Source: Burkholderia sp. IMCC1007 (GTDB lineage: Bacteria > Pseudomonadota > Gammaproteobacteria > Burkholderiales > Burkholderiaceae). Taken from it: DNA of 64,000 nt. The notes beneath the pieces were generated by a model. The model did no database searches. It worked only from the letters and a program-made list of their open reading frames with translations, and had not been told where the DNA came from. Both the position numbers and the translations under genes were made by a program. This document shows positions 21,570 through 29,466 of the stretch, piece by piece (the stretch's first letter is position 1; each line of letters starts with the position of its first letter). Location of the stretch: the NCBI RefSeq assembly GCF_027257875.1, contig NZ_JAPVQY010000023.1, positions 1 to 64,000 on the forward strand, read 5' to 3'.

Positions 21570-22349
21570 TCAGTCGTGGTACAGCGCCGCGCGGCCGCCG
21601 TCCACGGTGATGCACGCGGCATTGATGAACGGCGCCTCGTCGGACGCGAGGAACACGGCCGTCATCGCGACTTCCTCCGGCTTGCCGATCCGCTTCATCG
21701 GCTGCAGCGCGAGCGTCTCGGCGCGCGCCGCGGCCGGATCGGGCTGCGCATCCCACCAGTCGCGCGTGAGCTGCGTCTCGATGTAGCCCGGCGCGATCGC
21801 GTTCACGCGCACGTTGCGCGCCGCGTATTCGATGCCGAGCGCACGCGTGAGGCCGAGCACGCCGTGTTTCGCGACCGGGTACGGAAAGCAGCCGGGGATG
21901 ATGCGGAACGCATGCGTCGACGCGATGTTCACGATGCTGCCGCGACCGCGCGCGACCATCCCCTCCAGCGCCGCGCGGCAGCCATGCCATACGCCGTCGA
22001 GGTCGACCGCGAAACAGCGGCGCCAGTCGTCGTCCGTCATCGTCAGCGGATCGGCGAACACGTTGATGCCGGCGTTGTTCACCAGCACGTCGAGCGGGCC
22101 GAACGCGGCTTCGGTCTGCGCGAGCGCATCGCGCACCGCCTGCTGCCGTGCGACATCCGCCTGCAGCGGCAGCACGCGCGCGCCGTCGCATTCGTGTGCG
22201 ATCGCGGCGGCCGTGTGCTGCGCCTGCGGGAAGTCGAGATCGGCGAGCGCGACGGCCGCGCCTTCGCGCACGAACGCGCGGGCGATCGCGGCGCCGATCC
22301 CGCGGCCCGCGCCCGTCACCATCGCGACCTTGCCCGCGAGCCGTTCCAT
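21570..22349 (-). CDS. SDR-family oxidoreductase
   Basis: A 259-aa classical short-chain dehydrogenase. The cofactor motif TGAGRGIG is near residue 12, then NNAGIN, a catalytic Ser in NIASTHAF, a YPVAK catalytic pair and a C-terminal VDGGRA. Two adjacent ATG codons are possible; the second (22349) has the better spacing from GGAG, and the first overlaps the dgoA stop as ATGATG. Its position between dgoA and araF suggests a sugar or sugar-acid dehydrogenase for the same pathway. Which substrate goes to this SDR and which to the XylB-like one cannot be told from sequence. Confidence 0.85.
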   Translation of the reverse strand: MERLAGKVAMVTGAGRGIGAAIARAFVREGAAVALADLDFPQAQHTAAAIAHECDGARVLPLQADVARQQAVRDALAQTEAAFGPLDVLVNNAGINVFADPLTMTDDDWRRCFAVDLDGVWHGCRAALEGMVARGRGSIVNIASTHAFRIIPGCFPYPVAKHGVLGLTRALGIEYAARNVRVNAIAPGYIETQLTRDWWDAQPDPAAARAETLALQPMKRIGKPEEVAMTAVFLASDEAPFINAACITVDGGRAALYHD

Positions 22350-23026
22350 CATGCGTCTCCGCCGCGCGCCGCGCGCAGGCCGGCCTGGAACGCGCGCGCG
22401 TTCGCCGCGGTCGTATCCGCCGACTGGCCGGGACGGTACAGCGCCGAGCCGAGCCCGAAGCCGTTCGCGCCGGCGTCGAGGAATGGCTGCATGTTGTCCG
22501 GCGAAATTCCGCCGACCGGAATCAGCGGCACCGCGCGATCGATCACCGCGCGCCACGCCTTCACGACCGTCACGCCGAGCTGCTCGGCCGGAAACATCTT
22601 CAGCACGTCCGCGCCGTTCGCGAGTGCGGCGAACGCTTCGGTCGGCGTCGCGACGCCCGGCGCGCTCGCCAGCCCGCGCTCGCGCGCGCGGCGAATCACG
22701 GCCGCGTCGCTGTGCGGCATCACGATCAGCGTGCCGCCCGCGTCCTGCACGCGGTCGACGTACTCGGCGCGCAGCACCGTGCCCGCGCCCACGATCACGT
22801 CGTCCGGCAACGCGCGGCGCAGCGCCGCGATGCTGTCGAACGGATCGGGCGAATTGAGCGGCACCTCGACGATCCGGAACCCGGCTTCGTACAGCGCGAG
22901 GCCGTGGTCGGCCGCTTCGGCGGGCGTGATGCCGCGCATGATCGCGATCAACGGGCACGCGTCGAACGCGCGCATCAGTGCGGCGTGCGGGATGTACGGC
23001 GCGGGCAGCGTAAGGTCGGACGACAT
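22349..23026 (-). CDS. dgoA: 2-dehydro-3-deoxy-6-phosphogalactonate aldolase
   Basis: A class I aldolase of 225 aa that cleaves 2-keto-3-deoxy-6-phosphogalactonate to pyruvate and glyceraldehyde-3-phosphate, the final step of the De Ley-Doudoroff galactose route. The Schiff-base lysine is in DVLKMFPAE. Other landmarks are IAIMRGITP, VGAGTVL and IPVGGISPDNM. GAGGAA lies 6 nt before the ATG of MSSDLTL. It follows dgoK by 22 bp and its stop overlaps the next start. Being next to a KDGal kinase separates it from the very similar Entner-Doudoroff aldolase. Confidence 0.9.
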   Translation of the reverse strand: MSSDLTLPAPYIPHAALMRAFDACPLIAIMRGITPAEAADHGLALYEAGFRIVEVPLNSPDPFDSIAALRRALPDDVIVGAGTVLRAEYVDRVQDAGGTLIVMPHSDAAVIRRARERGLASAPGVATPTEAFAALANGADVLKMFPAEQLGVTVVKAWRAVIDRAVPLIPVGGISPDNMQPFLDAGANGFGLGSALYRPGQSADTTAANARAFQAGLRAARGGDA

Positions 23027-23048
23027 CGGCGATTCCTCTTCAGTCAAT

Positions 23049-24074
23049 TCATTGGTGCGCGCAGACGGGCTCGCCGTCCGCACGCACGAGCCCCGCGCGC
23101 GACGCGATGCACCACAGCCCGCGCTCGGTCGCCTGCGCGACGACGCGCGCATGCGTGCAGCCGAACACGCGCAGCGCATCCACGTAGCGCGCGCACAATC
23201 CGTCGTCGCCGATCAGCAGCAGCGGCTGGTTCGCGAGCGCGACGCCGCGCTCCGCGAGCATCGCGTCGAGCGCATTCAGTTCGTGGCCGATCAAAAGGCC
23301 CGACAGATAGTCGCCCTGCGCATCGGCCGCGAGCCGGTCGGTCAGGCCGAGCGTGCGCGTGCTGAAGATCGTCGCGAGCAGCCCGGTGCGCTGCGCGCCG
23401 CGCGCCACCGTCACGCCGCGCGCGAACGCCGCGCGGTCGCCCGATGCACTCGCGCGCATCGTGCGGCCGAGGATCGTGTGGTCGCGCAGCGCGGCGAACA
23501 GCTCGCCCGTCATGAAAGTCTGGAAGCGCTCGATCAGCCCGTCCTTCACCCACGCCCACTTCGCGTGCGTGCCCGGCAAGCCGATCAGTAGCCCTGAACG
23601 ATCGGCATCAAGCATGGGATCGTTCGCGAGCGCGCCGAATATCTGCGTTTCTTCGCCGCGCATCACGTCGGGCAGCTCGCCCGTCGCGATCACGCCCGGC
23701 ACGATCGACACCGTGGTGCCGCGCGCCGTCGTCACCGTGACGAGGCCCGCGACGAGCGCGTCCGCGCCGGCCGGCACCGCGACGTACGGCGCCTCGCGCC
23801 AGCCCTGCGCGCTGCCGACCATCCCGGCCGCAAGCACCGGCACGCCCGGCGCGCGGTCGAGCCAGTCGCCGCACGCTTCCTCGAACACGACGTCGAACGC
23901 GCGCGCGCCGCCGGCCGGCACATGCATCACGCCCGCCGCGCGGCTGCGCGTGTCGATGAGCGCGCCGTGCGCATCGAACAGATACGCGCGCAGCGACGTC
24001 GTGCCCCAGTCGAGCGCGATCAGCGACGGGGCGGCGGAGTTGGCGTCCGAAGCGGGCCGGGTCGAATGGGTCAT
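23049..24074 (-). CDS. dgoK: 2-dehydro-3-deoxygalactonokinase
   Basis: A 341-aa sugar-acid kinase that phosphorylates 2-keto-3-deoxygalactonate at C6 with ATP. Landmarks are the N-terminal phosphate-binding IALDWGTTSLRAYLFD, VLAAGMVGSAQGW, GEETQIFGAL and GLPGTHAKWAWV. The ATG overlaps the TGA of the upstream IclR gene (ATGA), indicating coupled translation. It supplies the substrate of DgoA encoded next. No galactonolactonase or galactonate dehydratase gene is present in the cluster. Confidence 0.92.
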   Translation of the reverse strand: MTHSTRPASDANSAAPSLIALDWGTTSLRAYLFDAHGALIDTRSRAAGVMHVPAGGARAFDVVFEEACGDWLDRAPGVPVLAAGMVGSAQGWREAPYVAVPAGADALVAGLVTVTTARGTTVSIVPGVIATGELPDVMRGEETQIFGALANDPMLDADRSGLLIGLPGTHAKWAWVKDGLIERFQTFMTGELFAALRDHTILGRTMRASASGDRAAFARGVTVARGAQRTGLLATIFSTRTLGLTDRLAADAQGDYLSGLLIGHELNALDAMLAERGVALANQPLLLIGDDGLCARYVDALRVFGCTHARVVAQATERGLWCIASRAGLVRADGEPVCAHQ

Positions 24075-24970
24075 CGTTTGATCCTGCGGGTACCCTGCGG
24101 CGGGCTCCAGCCCAGCTCCGCGGAAATCGCGCGCGCTTCGCGCTGCACGAGCGGTATCAGTTCGTCCATCCGGTCGTGCGGCATGTACGGAATCGTGCTC
24201 GCGACCGACACGGCCGCGACGATCGCACCCGATGCATCGCGGATCGGCGCGGCGACGCAACGGATCGACGCTTCGTTCTCCTCGAGATCGAACGTGTAGC
24301 CGCCGGCTGCGTAATGCGCCATGCGCTGCAGGAACGCGTTCGTTTCGGGGCGGTTGTCCGGCTTGAAATTGACGCCGGCCAGCGCACGCCGCGCGGCCTC
24401 GAACAGCGAGCGCCACAGATCCGGATCGAGGTCGAGCATCATCGCCTTGCCGATTCCGGTCGACGCGAGCGGCATCCGGTGGCCGACGCGCGAGCGCATC
24501 TCGAGGCCGCGCGTGCCGGGAATCTTGTCGATGTACAGCACGTCGTCGCCGTCGCGCACGCCGAGGTGAATCGTGTCGAGCGTCGCTTCCGCGAGCGCTT
24601 CGAGGTGCGGTCGCGCCACCGCCGTGAGCGGCATCTGTTCGAGCGCGATCGTGCCGAGTTCGATCAGCTTCGGGCCGAGCAGGTAGCCGCCTTGCACCTG
24701 GCGCAGGTAGCGCGCCTGCACGAGACTGCTGACGAGCCGGTGCGTCGTGCTGCGCGTCGTGCCGAGCGCGGCGCCGATCGCGCGCATGTCACGCGCGCCG
24801 TTGGCGATCGCCTCGAGGATCGCGAGGCCGCGCAGCAGCGTCTGCGTGCCGGCCTGCTGCGCGGCGAGGTCGAGCGGCGTGCTCGTGGCGCCGATGCTGT
24901 CCGTGAGCGGCGCATCGTCCGGCGTCGCGCGCCGGGCGTCGAGAGCGAGGGATTCGGGCATCTTGGTCAT
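24071..24970 (-). CDS. IclR-family transcriptional regulator of the sugar cluster
   Basis: A 299-aa regulator. An N-terminal ~45-residue polar arm precedes a winged helix-turn-helix (TLLRGLAILEAIAN, IGAALGTTRSTTHRLVSSL, about 67-115). The C-terminal IclR effector domain follows (about 130-290; MPLASTGIGKAMM, GGYTFDLEEN, AAPIRDASGAIVAAVSV). It heads the leftward operon and overlaps dgoK. Its own ATG has no visible Shine-Dalgarno site and lies 13 bp after a small ORF that does have one. The ligand is probably a pathway intermediate; that is inference. Confidence 0.9.
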   Translation of the reverse strand: MTKMPESLALDARRATPDDAPLTDSIGATSTPLDLAAQQAGTQTLLRGLAILEAIANGARDMRAIGAALGTTRSTTHRLVSSLVQARYLRQVQGGYLLGPKLIELGTIALEQMPLTAVARPHLEALAEATLDTIHLGVRDGDDVLYIDKIPGTRGLEMRSRVGHRMPLASTGIGKAMMLDLDPDLWRSLFEAARRALAGVNFKPDNRPETNAFLQRMAHYAAGGYTFDLEENEASIRCVAAPIRDASGAIVAAVSVASTIPYMPHDRMDELIPLVQREARAISAELGWSPPQGTRRIKR

Positions 24971-24983
24971 GGAACAGGCTTCT

Positions 24984-25085
24984 TCAGCGGAATCGGTGAA
25001 GCCGTTGTCGCAATGCCGGAACGGCGTCCGGCGACGCGGCAAAGCGGCGGTCGATGCACCGAGGAAAGCGCCCGGCGAACTTCAT
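24984..25085 (-). CDS. Small upstream ORF (33 codons) before the IclR gene
   Basis: Starts MKFAGRFPRC and ends RLHRFR. GGAG lies 8 nt before its ATG, the strongest ribosome site in this leader. The stop lies 13 bp before the IclR start, which has none. The peptide is basic and matches nothing I recognise. It may act as a leader peptide coupling translation into the regulator gene, or be non-functional. Confidence 0.4.
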   Translation of the reverse strand: MKFAGRFPRCIDRRFAASPDAVPALRQRLHRFR

Positions 25086-25150
25086 GGATGTGTCTCCGTG
25101 TGCTCGGGCGCCGCGCGATGCGTGGGTCCGAAGCTGTCGATGTGCTTCGG

Positions 25151-25179
25151 ATTGTAGGAGCGCACGCATTCGTCTCCAA
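25151..25179 (-). promoter_or_regulatory. Promoter of the arabinose/galactose operon
   Basis: On the minus strand, -35 TTGGAG (25174-25179), a 17-bp spacer and -10 TACAAT (25151-25156). The predicted start is about 25144, giving a ~170-nt leader to the IclR gene. The -35 box lies inside the inverted repeat at 25164-25192. Confidence 0.6.
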
Positions 25180-25192
25180 TATTTGAATGCGT
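25164..25192. promoter_or_regulatory. Inverted repeat overlapping the promoter, candidate IclR operator
   Basis: ACGCATTC (25164-25171) and its perfect complement GAATGCGT (25185-25192) are separated by 13 bp, so half-site centres are 21 bp apart, two helical turns. It spans the -35 box of the operon promoter, a position suited to autorepression. Confidence 0.55.
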
Positions 25193-25260
25193 TGTCCAGA
25201 TAATGAGATAAACGGTGACAAGCGCACCAGGTCGTCGCGAAACGGCCGTGTCATGTGCAC

Positions 25261-25296
25261 GGGGGCGGAACCTGCCGCATCGCACGTTCCGCCCCC
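25261..25296. other. Strong hairpin without a U-tract
   Basis: A perfect 11-bp inverted repeat, GGGGGCGGAAC (25261-25271) with 25286-25296, lies 20 bp past the stop of the EF-hand-like gene. There is no T-run on the minus strand and only GTTT on the plus strand. It may protect the 3' end or terminate weakly. Confidence 0.5.
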
Positions 25297-25316
25297 GTTT
25301 GATCATGCACGCCGCA

Positions 25317-25718
25317 CTACTGCTGGTTCGCGCTGCGCGCCTGCATGTAGCGCTGGACGTCGGAGAACGACACGCGGCCGCTGCCGCCGGTGTCGATCTG
25401 CCGGAAGTGGTTCGCGACATAGCCGAGGCCGGCCGCGCGCGCCTGCGCCTGCGTGATCGACCCGCTGTTCTGCGTGTCGGCTGCGTCGAACTGCCGCGCG
25501 AGCTTGCGCACCACCTGCGCGTGCAGCGCGGCGCCGGTCGTCTGCGTGCCGGCGGTCGGCTTGCGCGCCGCCGGCGGCACGTACGGATCGCCGAGCTGCG
25601 CCTGGCGCGCCCGCGCCGGCGCAACGGCGTCGCTCGCCTGCGCGAACGCGGACAGGGACACGGATGCAACGCCGCCGCATGCAAGCGCCGCGGCAACGAC
25701 GATGAAACGTTTCTTCAT
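25317..25718 (-). CDS. Exported protein with two EF-hand-like loops
   Basis: A 133-aa protein with a signal peptide (MKKRFIVVAAALACGG..., cleavage near FAQA at about residue 28). Two 12-residue loops of EF-hand pattern are seen near the C-terminus: DTQNSGSITQAQ and DTGGSGRVSFSD. Each has Gly at loop position 6 and a hydrophobic residue at 8. The first loop lacks acids at positions 3, 5 and 12; the second has Asp at 12. Calcium binding is therefore possible but unproven. AGCCTGACA precedes the ATG without a strong ribosome site. It is downstream of the S10 peptidase gene on the same strand. Confidence 0.82.
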   Translation of the reverse strand: MKKRFIVVAAALACGGVASVSLSAFAQASDAVAPARARQAQLGDPYVPPAARKPTAGTQTTGAALHAQVVRKLARQFDAADTQNSGSITQAQARAAGLGYVANHFRQIDTGGSGRVSFSDVQRYMQARSANQQ

Positions 25719-25802
25719 GTCAGGCTCCAGTCTGGAATGAGGTCGTCGACGGCCGGCGAACGGCGCCGCTACGGGCGCGCGTCGCCAGGCCCGCACATCG
25801 CA

Positions 25803-27413
25803 TCAGTGCGCGGCCGCGTTGTAGAAGGTCACGAGGTCGGCTTTCTCCTGCGGACGCGACGTATCGTCGAGATAGACCATGTGTCCACCCTGATAGTCCT
25901 TGATCGTCAGGTTCGGTTGCGTGCCGAGCCGCGCGAGGTCGAGTTCGGTCTGGTAGAACGGCGTCGCGATGTCGTGATACCCGTTCAGCGACAGCACCTT
26001 CAACGACGGATTGAGCGTGAGCGCCGCGGCGAGATCGGGGATCGTGTCGGGCATCGCGAGGCCGTCGTGCGTCCAGTCCCACGTGTCGATCGCGTTGCTG
26101 CTCAGCGAATACGCGGATTGCGCGCTGTACTTCAGCACGTTCGGCAGATAGGCGCCGATCGTGTCGATGAACGGTTTCGTGATGAACGTGCTCGACGGGT
26201 CGCCGTCCGTCGCGAGCGGGCTCGACGACGGCACGTTCACGCGCGCGTCGTAGCGGCCGATCAGCGTGCCAGGGATCAGCGACACCTGGAAGCTGTTGTC
26301 GAAGAAGGTCGGGACCACGTTGAAGTCGGCGTTCCATAGCGCCTGCTTCACGCCGGTCGAATTCACCATCGTCGTGACGAGCGTCGGCGACGGCGGCGTA
26401 TGGCTCGCGAGATACGCGTTCACCGCCGGCGCATAGCTGCCGGCCGTCAGCATGCGCATCTGGTCCGCGTACTGCGGCAGGCTCGACGGATTCGGATTGT
26501 CGAGCTGGTAGTACGCGCCGACGGTGCCGTAGGACGGCACGAAGCCCGCGCAGCTGACCGGGCTCGACCCGTTGTTCGAGTTGCCGATGTAGTCGCTCGC
26601 CATGTCGCAGTTCGCGTTGTAGTTCAGGATCGACGATTGCAGCACGATCCCGGCCAGGTTCACGCCGGCCGTCTCGAGCAGGTTCGCGAGCACGTCGGTG
26701 CGCGGCGTGCCGTACGATTCGCCGAACAGGTATTTCGGCGAATCGTTGCGCTGGTTCACCGCGAGGTAGCGCGTGACGAAGTCGCGGAACGCGCCGCCGT
26801 CCTGGTCGACGCCCCAGAACGTCTGGTTCGTGTTCGGCGCGATGGCTTCGGAGTACCCGGTGCCGATCGCGTCGACGAACACGAGGTCGGTCGTGTCGAG
26901 CAGGCTTTCCGCGTTGTCGACGAACGGGAACGTCGACGTGTTCGCGTTCGGGTCGCCCGTCTGGATCCGTTTCGGGCCGAACGAGCCGAGATGCAGCCAC
27001 ACCGATGCCGAGCCGGGGCCGCCGTTGTACAGGAACGTGACGGGCCGCTTCGCCGCGGGCTGGTTGTCGGCCGTGTACGCGACGTAGAAGAACGATGCTT
27101 CGGGTGCGCCCGTCTGCGGATTGCGCGCGACGAGGTGGCCGGCCGTGGCCGTGTAGCGGATCGTCCGGCCGTTCAGCGTGATCGTGTGATGCGTGACGGC
27201 GGCCTTTTCGACCGCGGCGGACGCGTCGAGCGACGCGGTCGCACTCGACGAATAACTGTTCGGATCGTTGTACGGCTTGTCGACCTGAGCGGCGGAATCG
27301 GCTGAACTGTCGGCGGCTGTCGCAGCAGACGACGTCACGTCGTCGTTGCAGGCCGTCAGGATCAGCGAAGAGAACACAACCCCCAACAACAGCTTCGCTT
27401 TGCTCGCTGGCAT
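25803..27413 (-). CDS. S10-type serine carboxypeptidase-like lipoprotein
   Basis: A 536-aa exported protein. The N-terminus is a lipoprotein signal with lipobox LTAC, followed by a Ser/Ala/Asp-rich linker to about residue 75. The alpha/beta-hydrolase domain shows an oxyanion segment LYNGGPGSASVW, nucleophile GESYGT, acid NGYHDIATPF and His in GGHMVY, the S10 triad. Serine carboxypeptidases of this type remove C-terminal residues from peptides; the natural substrate is unknown. AAGGAAAG lies before the ATG. The gene has its own likely promoter at 27507-27534. Confidence 0.88.
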   Translation of the reverse strand: MPASKAKLLLGVVFSSLILTACNDDVTSSAATAADSSADSAAQVDKPYNDPNSYSSSATASLDASAAVEKAAVTHHTITLNGRTIRYTATAGHLVARNPQTGAPEASFFYVAYTADNQPAAKRPVTFLYNGGPGSASVWLHLGSFGPKRIQTGDPNANTSTFPFVDNAESLLDTTDLVFVDAIGTGYSEAIAPNTNQTFWGVDQDGGAFRDFVTRYLAVNQRNDSPKYLFGESYGTPRTDVLANLLETAGVNLAGIVLQSSILNYNANCDMASDYIGNSNNGSSPVSCAGFVPSYGTVGAYYQLDNPNPSSLPQYADQMRMLTAGSYAPAVNAYLASHTPPSPTLVTTMVNSTGVKQALWNADFNVVPTFFDNSFQVSLIPGTLIGRYDARVNVPSSSPLATDGDPSSTFITKPFIDTIGAYLPNVLKYSAQSAYSLSSNAIDTWDWTHDGLAMPDTIPDLAAALTLNPSLKVLSLNGYHDIATPFYQTELDLARLGTQPNLTIKDYQGGHMVYLDDTSRPQEKADLVTFYNAAAH

Positions 27414-27847
27414 CGTTGCTTTCCTTCTCTCGAATGTTTTTTGTGTCGAGCAGCCCGGTAAGCCGCCCCCCGCCTCGATTGCGGCCGATAAGCCGAGGCG
27501 CTGGCCAATATACGCGAGCAGGCTGGCTTTGAAAAATGTGGAAATGTTTGGCGCGAAGTGGGTGCAGCGCACACCTTTCACCAATGCTTCGATTGACGAA
27601 CCATTCAGTTTCAGTGGCCTTTCACCGCATGTCGCGTTTATCGCGAAGCACTAAAAATCCGCAGATCCCGCGCCATATCGGCAATCAAAATCACGCGGCT
27701 GCCGAGATCATTCAGTAAAGCGAAATAGACGGATTCGTCTAATGGATGCAGTCCGAAATGCGCGCGACACGAACGCGCTGCAGCGCACCAATGCTGCTTG
27801 GGCGACGGAACGGAGGATGGAGCGGCGCGCGTGCGCCGCTCACGGCA
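27414..27847. other. Intergenic region between the S10 peptidase and mtgA
   Basis: This stretch holds the peptidase promoter and, at 27820-27841, a GAGCGGCG/CGCCGCTC hairpin after the mtgA stop that lacks a U-tract. The middle part (about 27540-27770) is more AT-rich than its neighbours. I see no credible gene or RNA in it. Confidence 0.6.
27507..27534 (-). promoter_or_regulatory. Likely promoter of the S10 peptidase gene
   Basis: On the minus strand, -10 TATATT (27507-27512), a 16-bp spacer and -35 TTTCAA (27529-27534), about 95 bp before the ATG. Confidence 0.45.
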
Positions 27848-28585
27848 TCACTGCGATTGCGGGAGTTCGGCCGCGCCCATCCGGCGGGCGATGACGGCCG
27901 CGCGCTGCGCCTGATAGGCCGAGCCGCGATGCGTGTCGAACCAGCGCGGCTTCGGCAGCATCACCGCGAGGCGCGCCGACTGCCATGCGCCGAGCCGGCT
28001 TGCGGGAATCTTGTAGTAATAGCGTGCGGCGGCCTCGGCGCCGTACACGCCGCGCCCCCACTCGACCGAATTCAGGTAGATCTCGAAGATCCGCTCCTTG
28101 TCGAGCACCGTCTCGAGCATCCACGTGATGATGAGTTCCTGCCCCTTGCGGATGTAGCTCTTCTCGCGCGACAGGAACAGGTTGCGCGCGAGCTGCTGCG
28201 TGATCGTCGAACCGCCCGCGACGATCCGGCCGCGCGCCTTGTTCTTCTCCCACGCCTGCAGGATCGCGTCGACGTCGTAGCCGTTGTTGGTCGCGAACGT
28301 CGAATCCTCGGACGCGATCAGCGCGCGCTTCAGGTTGCGCGAGATCTGGTCGTACGGCACCCACTGGTGCCGGATCTGCGCAGGCGGATTCTCGCGCGAC
28401 AGCCACCATGCGTCGGTACGCATGAACGCGGTCGAACCGGGATTGATGAACGACCACAGCGCGATCTGCACGAGATAGAACAGTTGCGTCGCGAGCCACG
28501 CGCCCGCGAACACCGAACCCGCATAGACGATCCAGCGGGCCGGGCTCGCCGTCCGCGTGCGCTGCGCGTCGCTCACCGCCACCAC
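27848..28585 (-). CDS. mtgA: Monofunctional peptidoglycan glycosyltransferase
   Basis: Polymerises lipid II into glycan strands at the inner membrane. The protein is 245 aa with one N-terminal membrane anchor (about 12-35). GT51 motifs are present: the catalytic Glu in [30 protein letters not shown] and the [13 protein letters not shown] segment. There is no ATG; the first GTG, 8 nt after GGAG, is chosen, with GTG codons 1 and 3 positions later as alternatives. It lies 14 bp after aroE as the last gene of a five-gene unit. Confidence 0.92.
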   Translation of the reverse strand: MVAVSDAQRTRTASPARWIVYAGSVFAGAWLATQLFYLVQIALWSFINPGSTAFMRTDAWWLSRENPPAQIRHQWVPYDQISRNLKRALIASEDSTFATNNGYDVDAILQAWEKNKARGRIVAGGSTITQQLARNLFLSREKSYIRKGQELIITWMLETVLDKERIFEIYLNSVEWGRGVYGAEAAARYYYKIPASRLGAWQSARLAVMLPKPRWFDTHRGSAYQAQRAAVIARRMGAAELPQSQ

Positions 28586-28599
28586 CTGCCGCGCTCCGT

Positions 28600-29466
28600 T
28601 CAGTTCGCGGCGAGCGCCTGGCGCAGCGCCGCGAGCACCGGCGCGCCGTCCGGCCGCACGCCACGCCAGATGAAGAACGACTCGGCGGCCTGCTCGACCA
28701 GCATCCCGAGGCCGTCGGCCGTGCGTGCGCCGAGCGACGCTGCATGCTGCATGAACACGGTCGGCTGCGCGCCGTACATCATGTCGTACGCGAGCGTGCC
28801 CGCGCCGAACGCGGCCGGGTCGCATTCCGGCAGCGCCGCATCGAGGCTGCCGGCCGTCGCGTTGACGATCACGTCGTAGCGCTGCTCGCGCACCGCCTCC
28901 GGGCCGCCGCCCGCCAGCACGCACCCCGCATCGTGCGCGGCCTGCGTGAACTGGCCGACGAGCGTCTCGGCCTTGCTCGCCGTGCGGTTCGCGATCGTGA
29001 TCGACAGCGGCGCGCGCTCGAGCATCGGCAGCACGACGCCGCGCGCGGCGCCGCCCGCGCCGAGCAGCAGGATGCGTGCACCCGCCAGCGACACGCCGAG
29101 ATTCAGTTCGATGTCGCGCACGAGGCCGACGCCATCGGTGTTGTCGCCGTAGATGCGGCCGTCGGCGTCGATGCGCAGCGTGTTCACCGCGCCCGCTGCC
29201 GCCGCGCGCGGCGACAGCGTGTCGGCGAGCGCATGCGCGTCGAGCTTGAACGGCACCGTCACGTTCGCGCCGCGGCCGCCTTCGGCGATGAACGCGCGCA
29301 CGGCGGGCTCGAAGCCGTCGAGCGGCGCGAGCCGGTGTTCGTAGACGATCGCCTCGCCGGTCTGCGCGGCGAACTGCGTGTGGATGAACGGCGACTTGCT
29401 GTGCGCCACCGGATTGCCGAACACTACATAGCGGTCGGCGCCGCCCGTCGATACGGCCGCGTTCAT
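28600..29466 (-). CDS. aroE: Shikimate dehydrogenase
   Basis: NADPH-dependent reduction of 3-dehydroshikimate to shikimate for aromatic amino acids. The protein is 288 aa. The substrate site shows [13 protein letters not shown], the catalytic lysine is in [10 protein letters not shown], and the cofactor motif is GAGGAARGV with NRTASK behind it. The ATG overlaps the TGA of the RNB ribonuclease gene (ATGA). mtgA follows closely, an order common in Burkholderia. Confidence 0.95.
   Translation of the reverse strand: MNAAVSTGGADRYVVFGNPVAHSKSPFIHTQFAAQTGEAIVYEHRLAPLDGFEPAVRAFIAEGGRGANVTVPFKLDAHALADTLSPRAAAAGAVNTLRIDADGRIYGDNTDGVGLVRDIELNLGVSLAGARILLLGAGGAARGVVLPMLERAPLSITIANRTASKAETLVGQFTQAAHDAGCVLAGGGPEAVREQRYDVIVNATAGSLDAALPECDPAAFGAGTLAYDMMYGAQPTVFMQHAASLGARTADGLGMLVEQAAESFFIWRGVRPDGAPVLAALRQALAAN

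Noticed and set aside
25261..25296. Rho-independent terminator for the EF-hand-like gene.
   Set aside because: The stem is perfect but no T-run follows on the minus strand; kept only as a hairpin.
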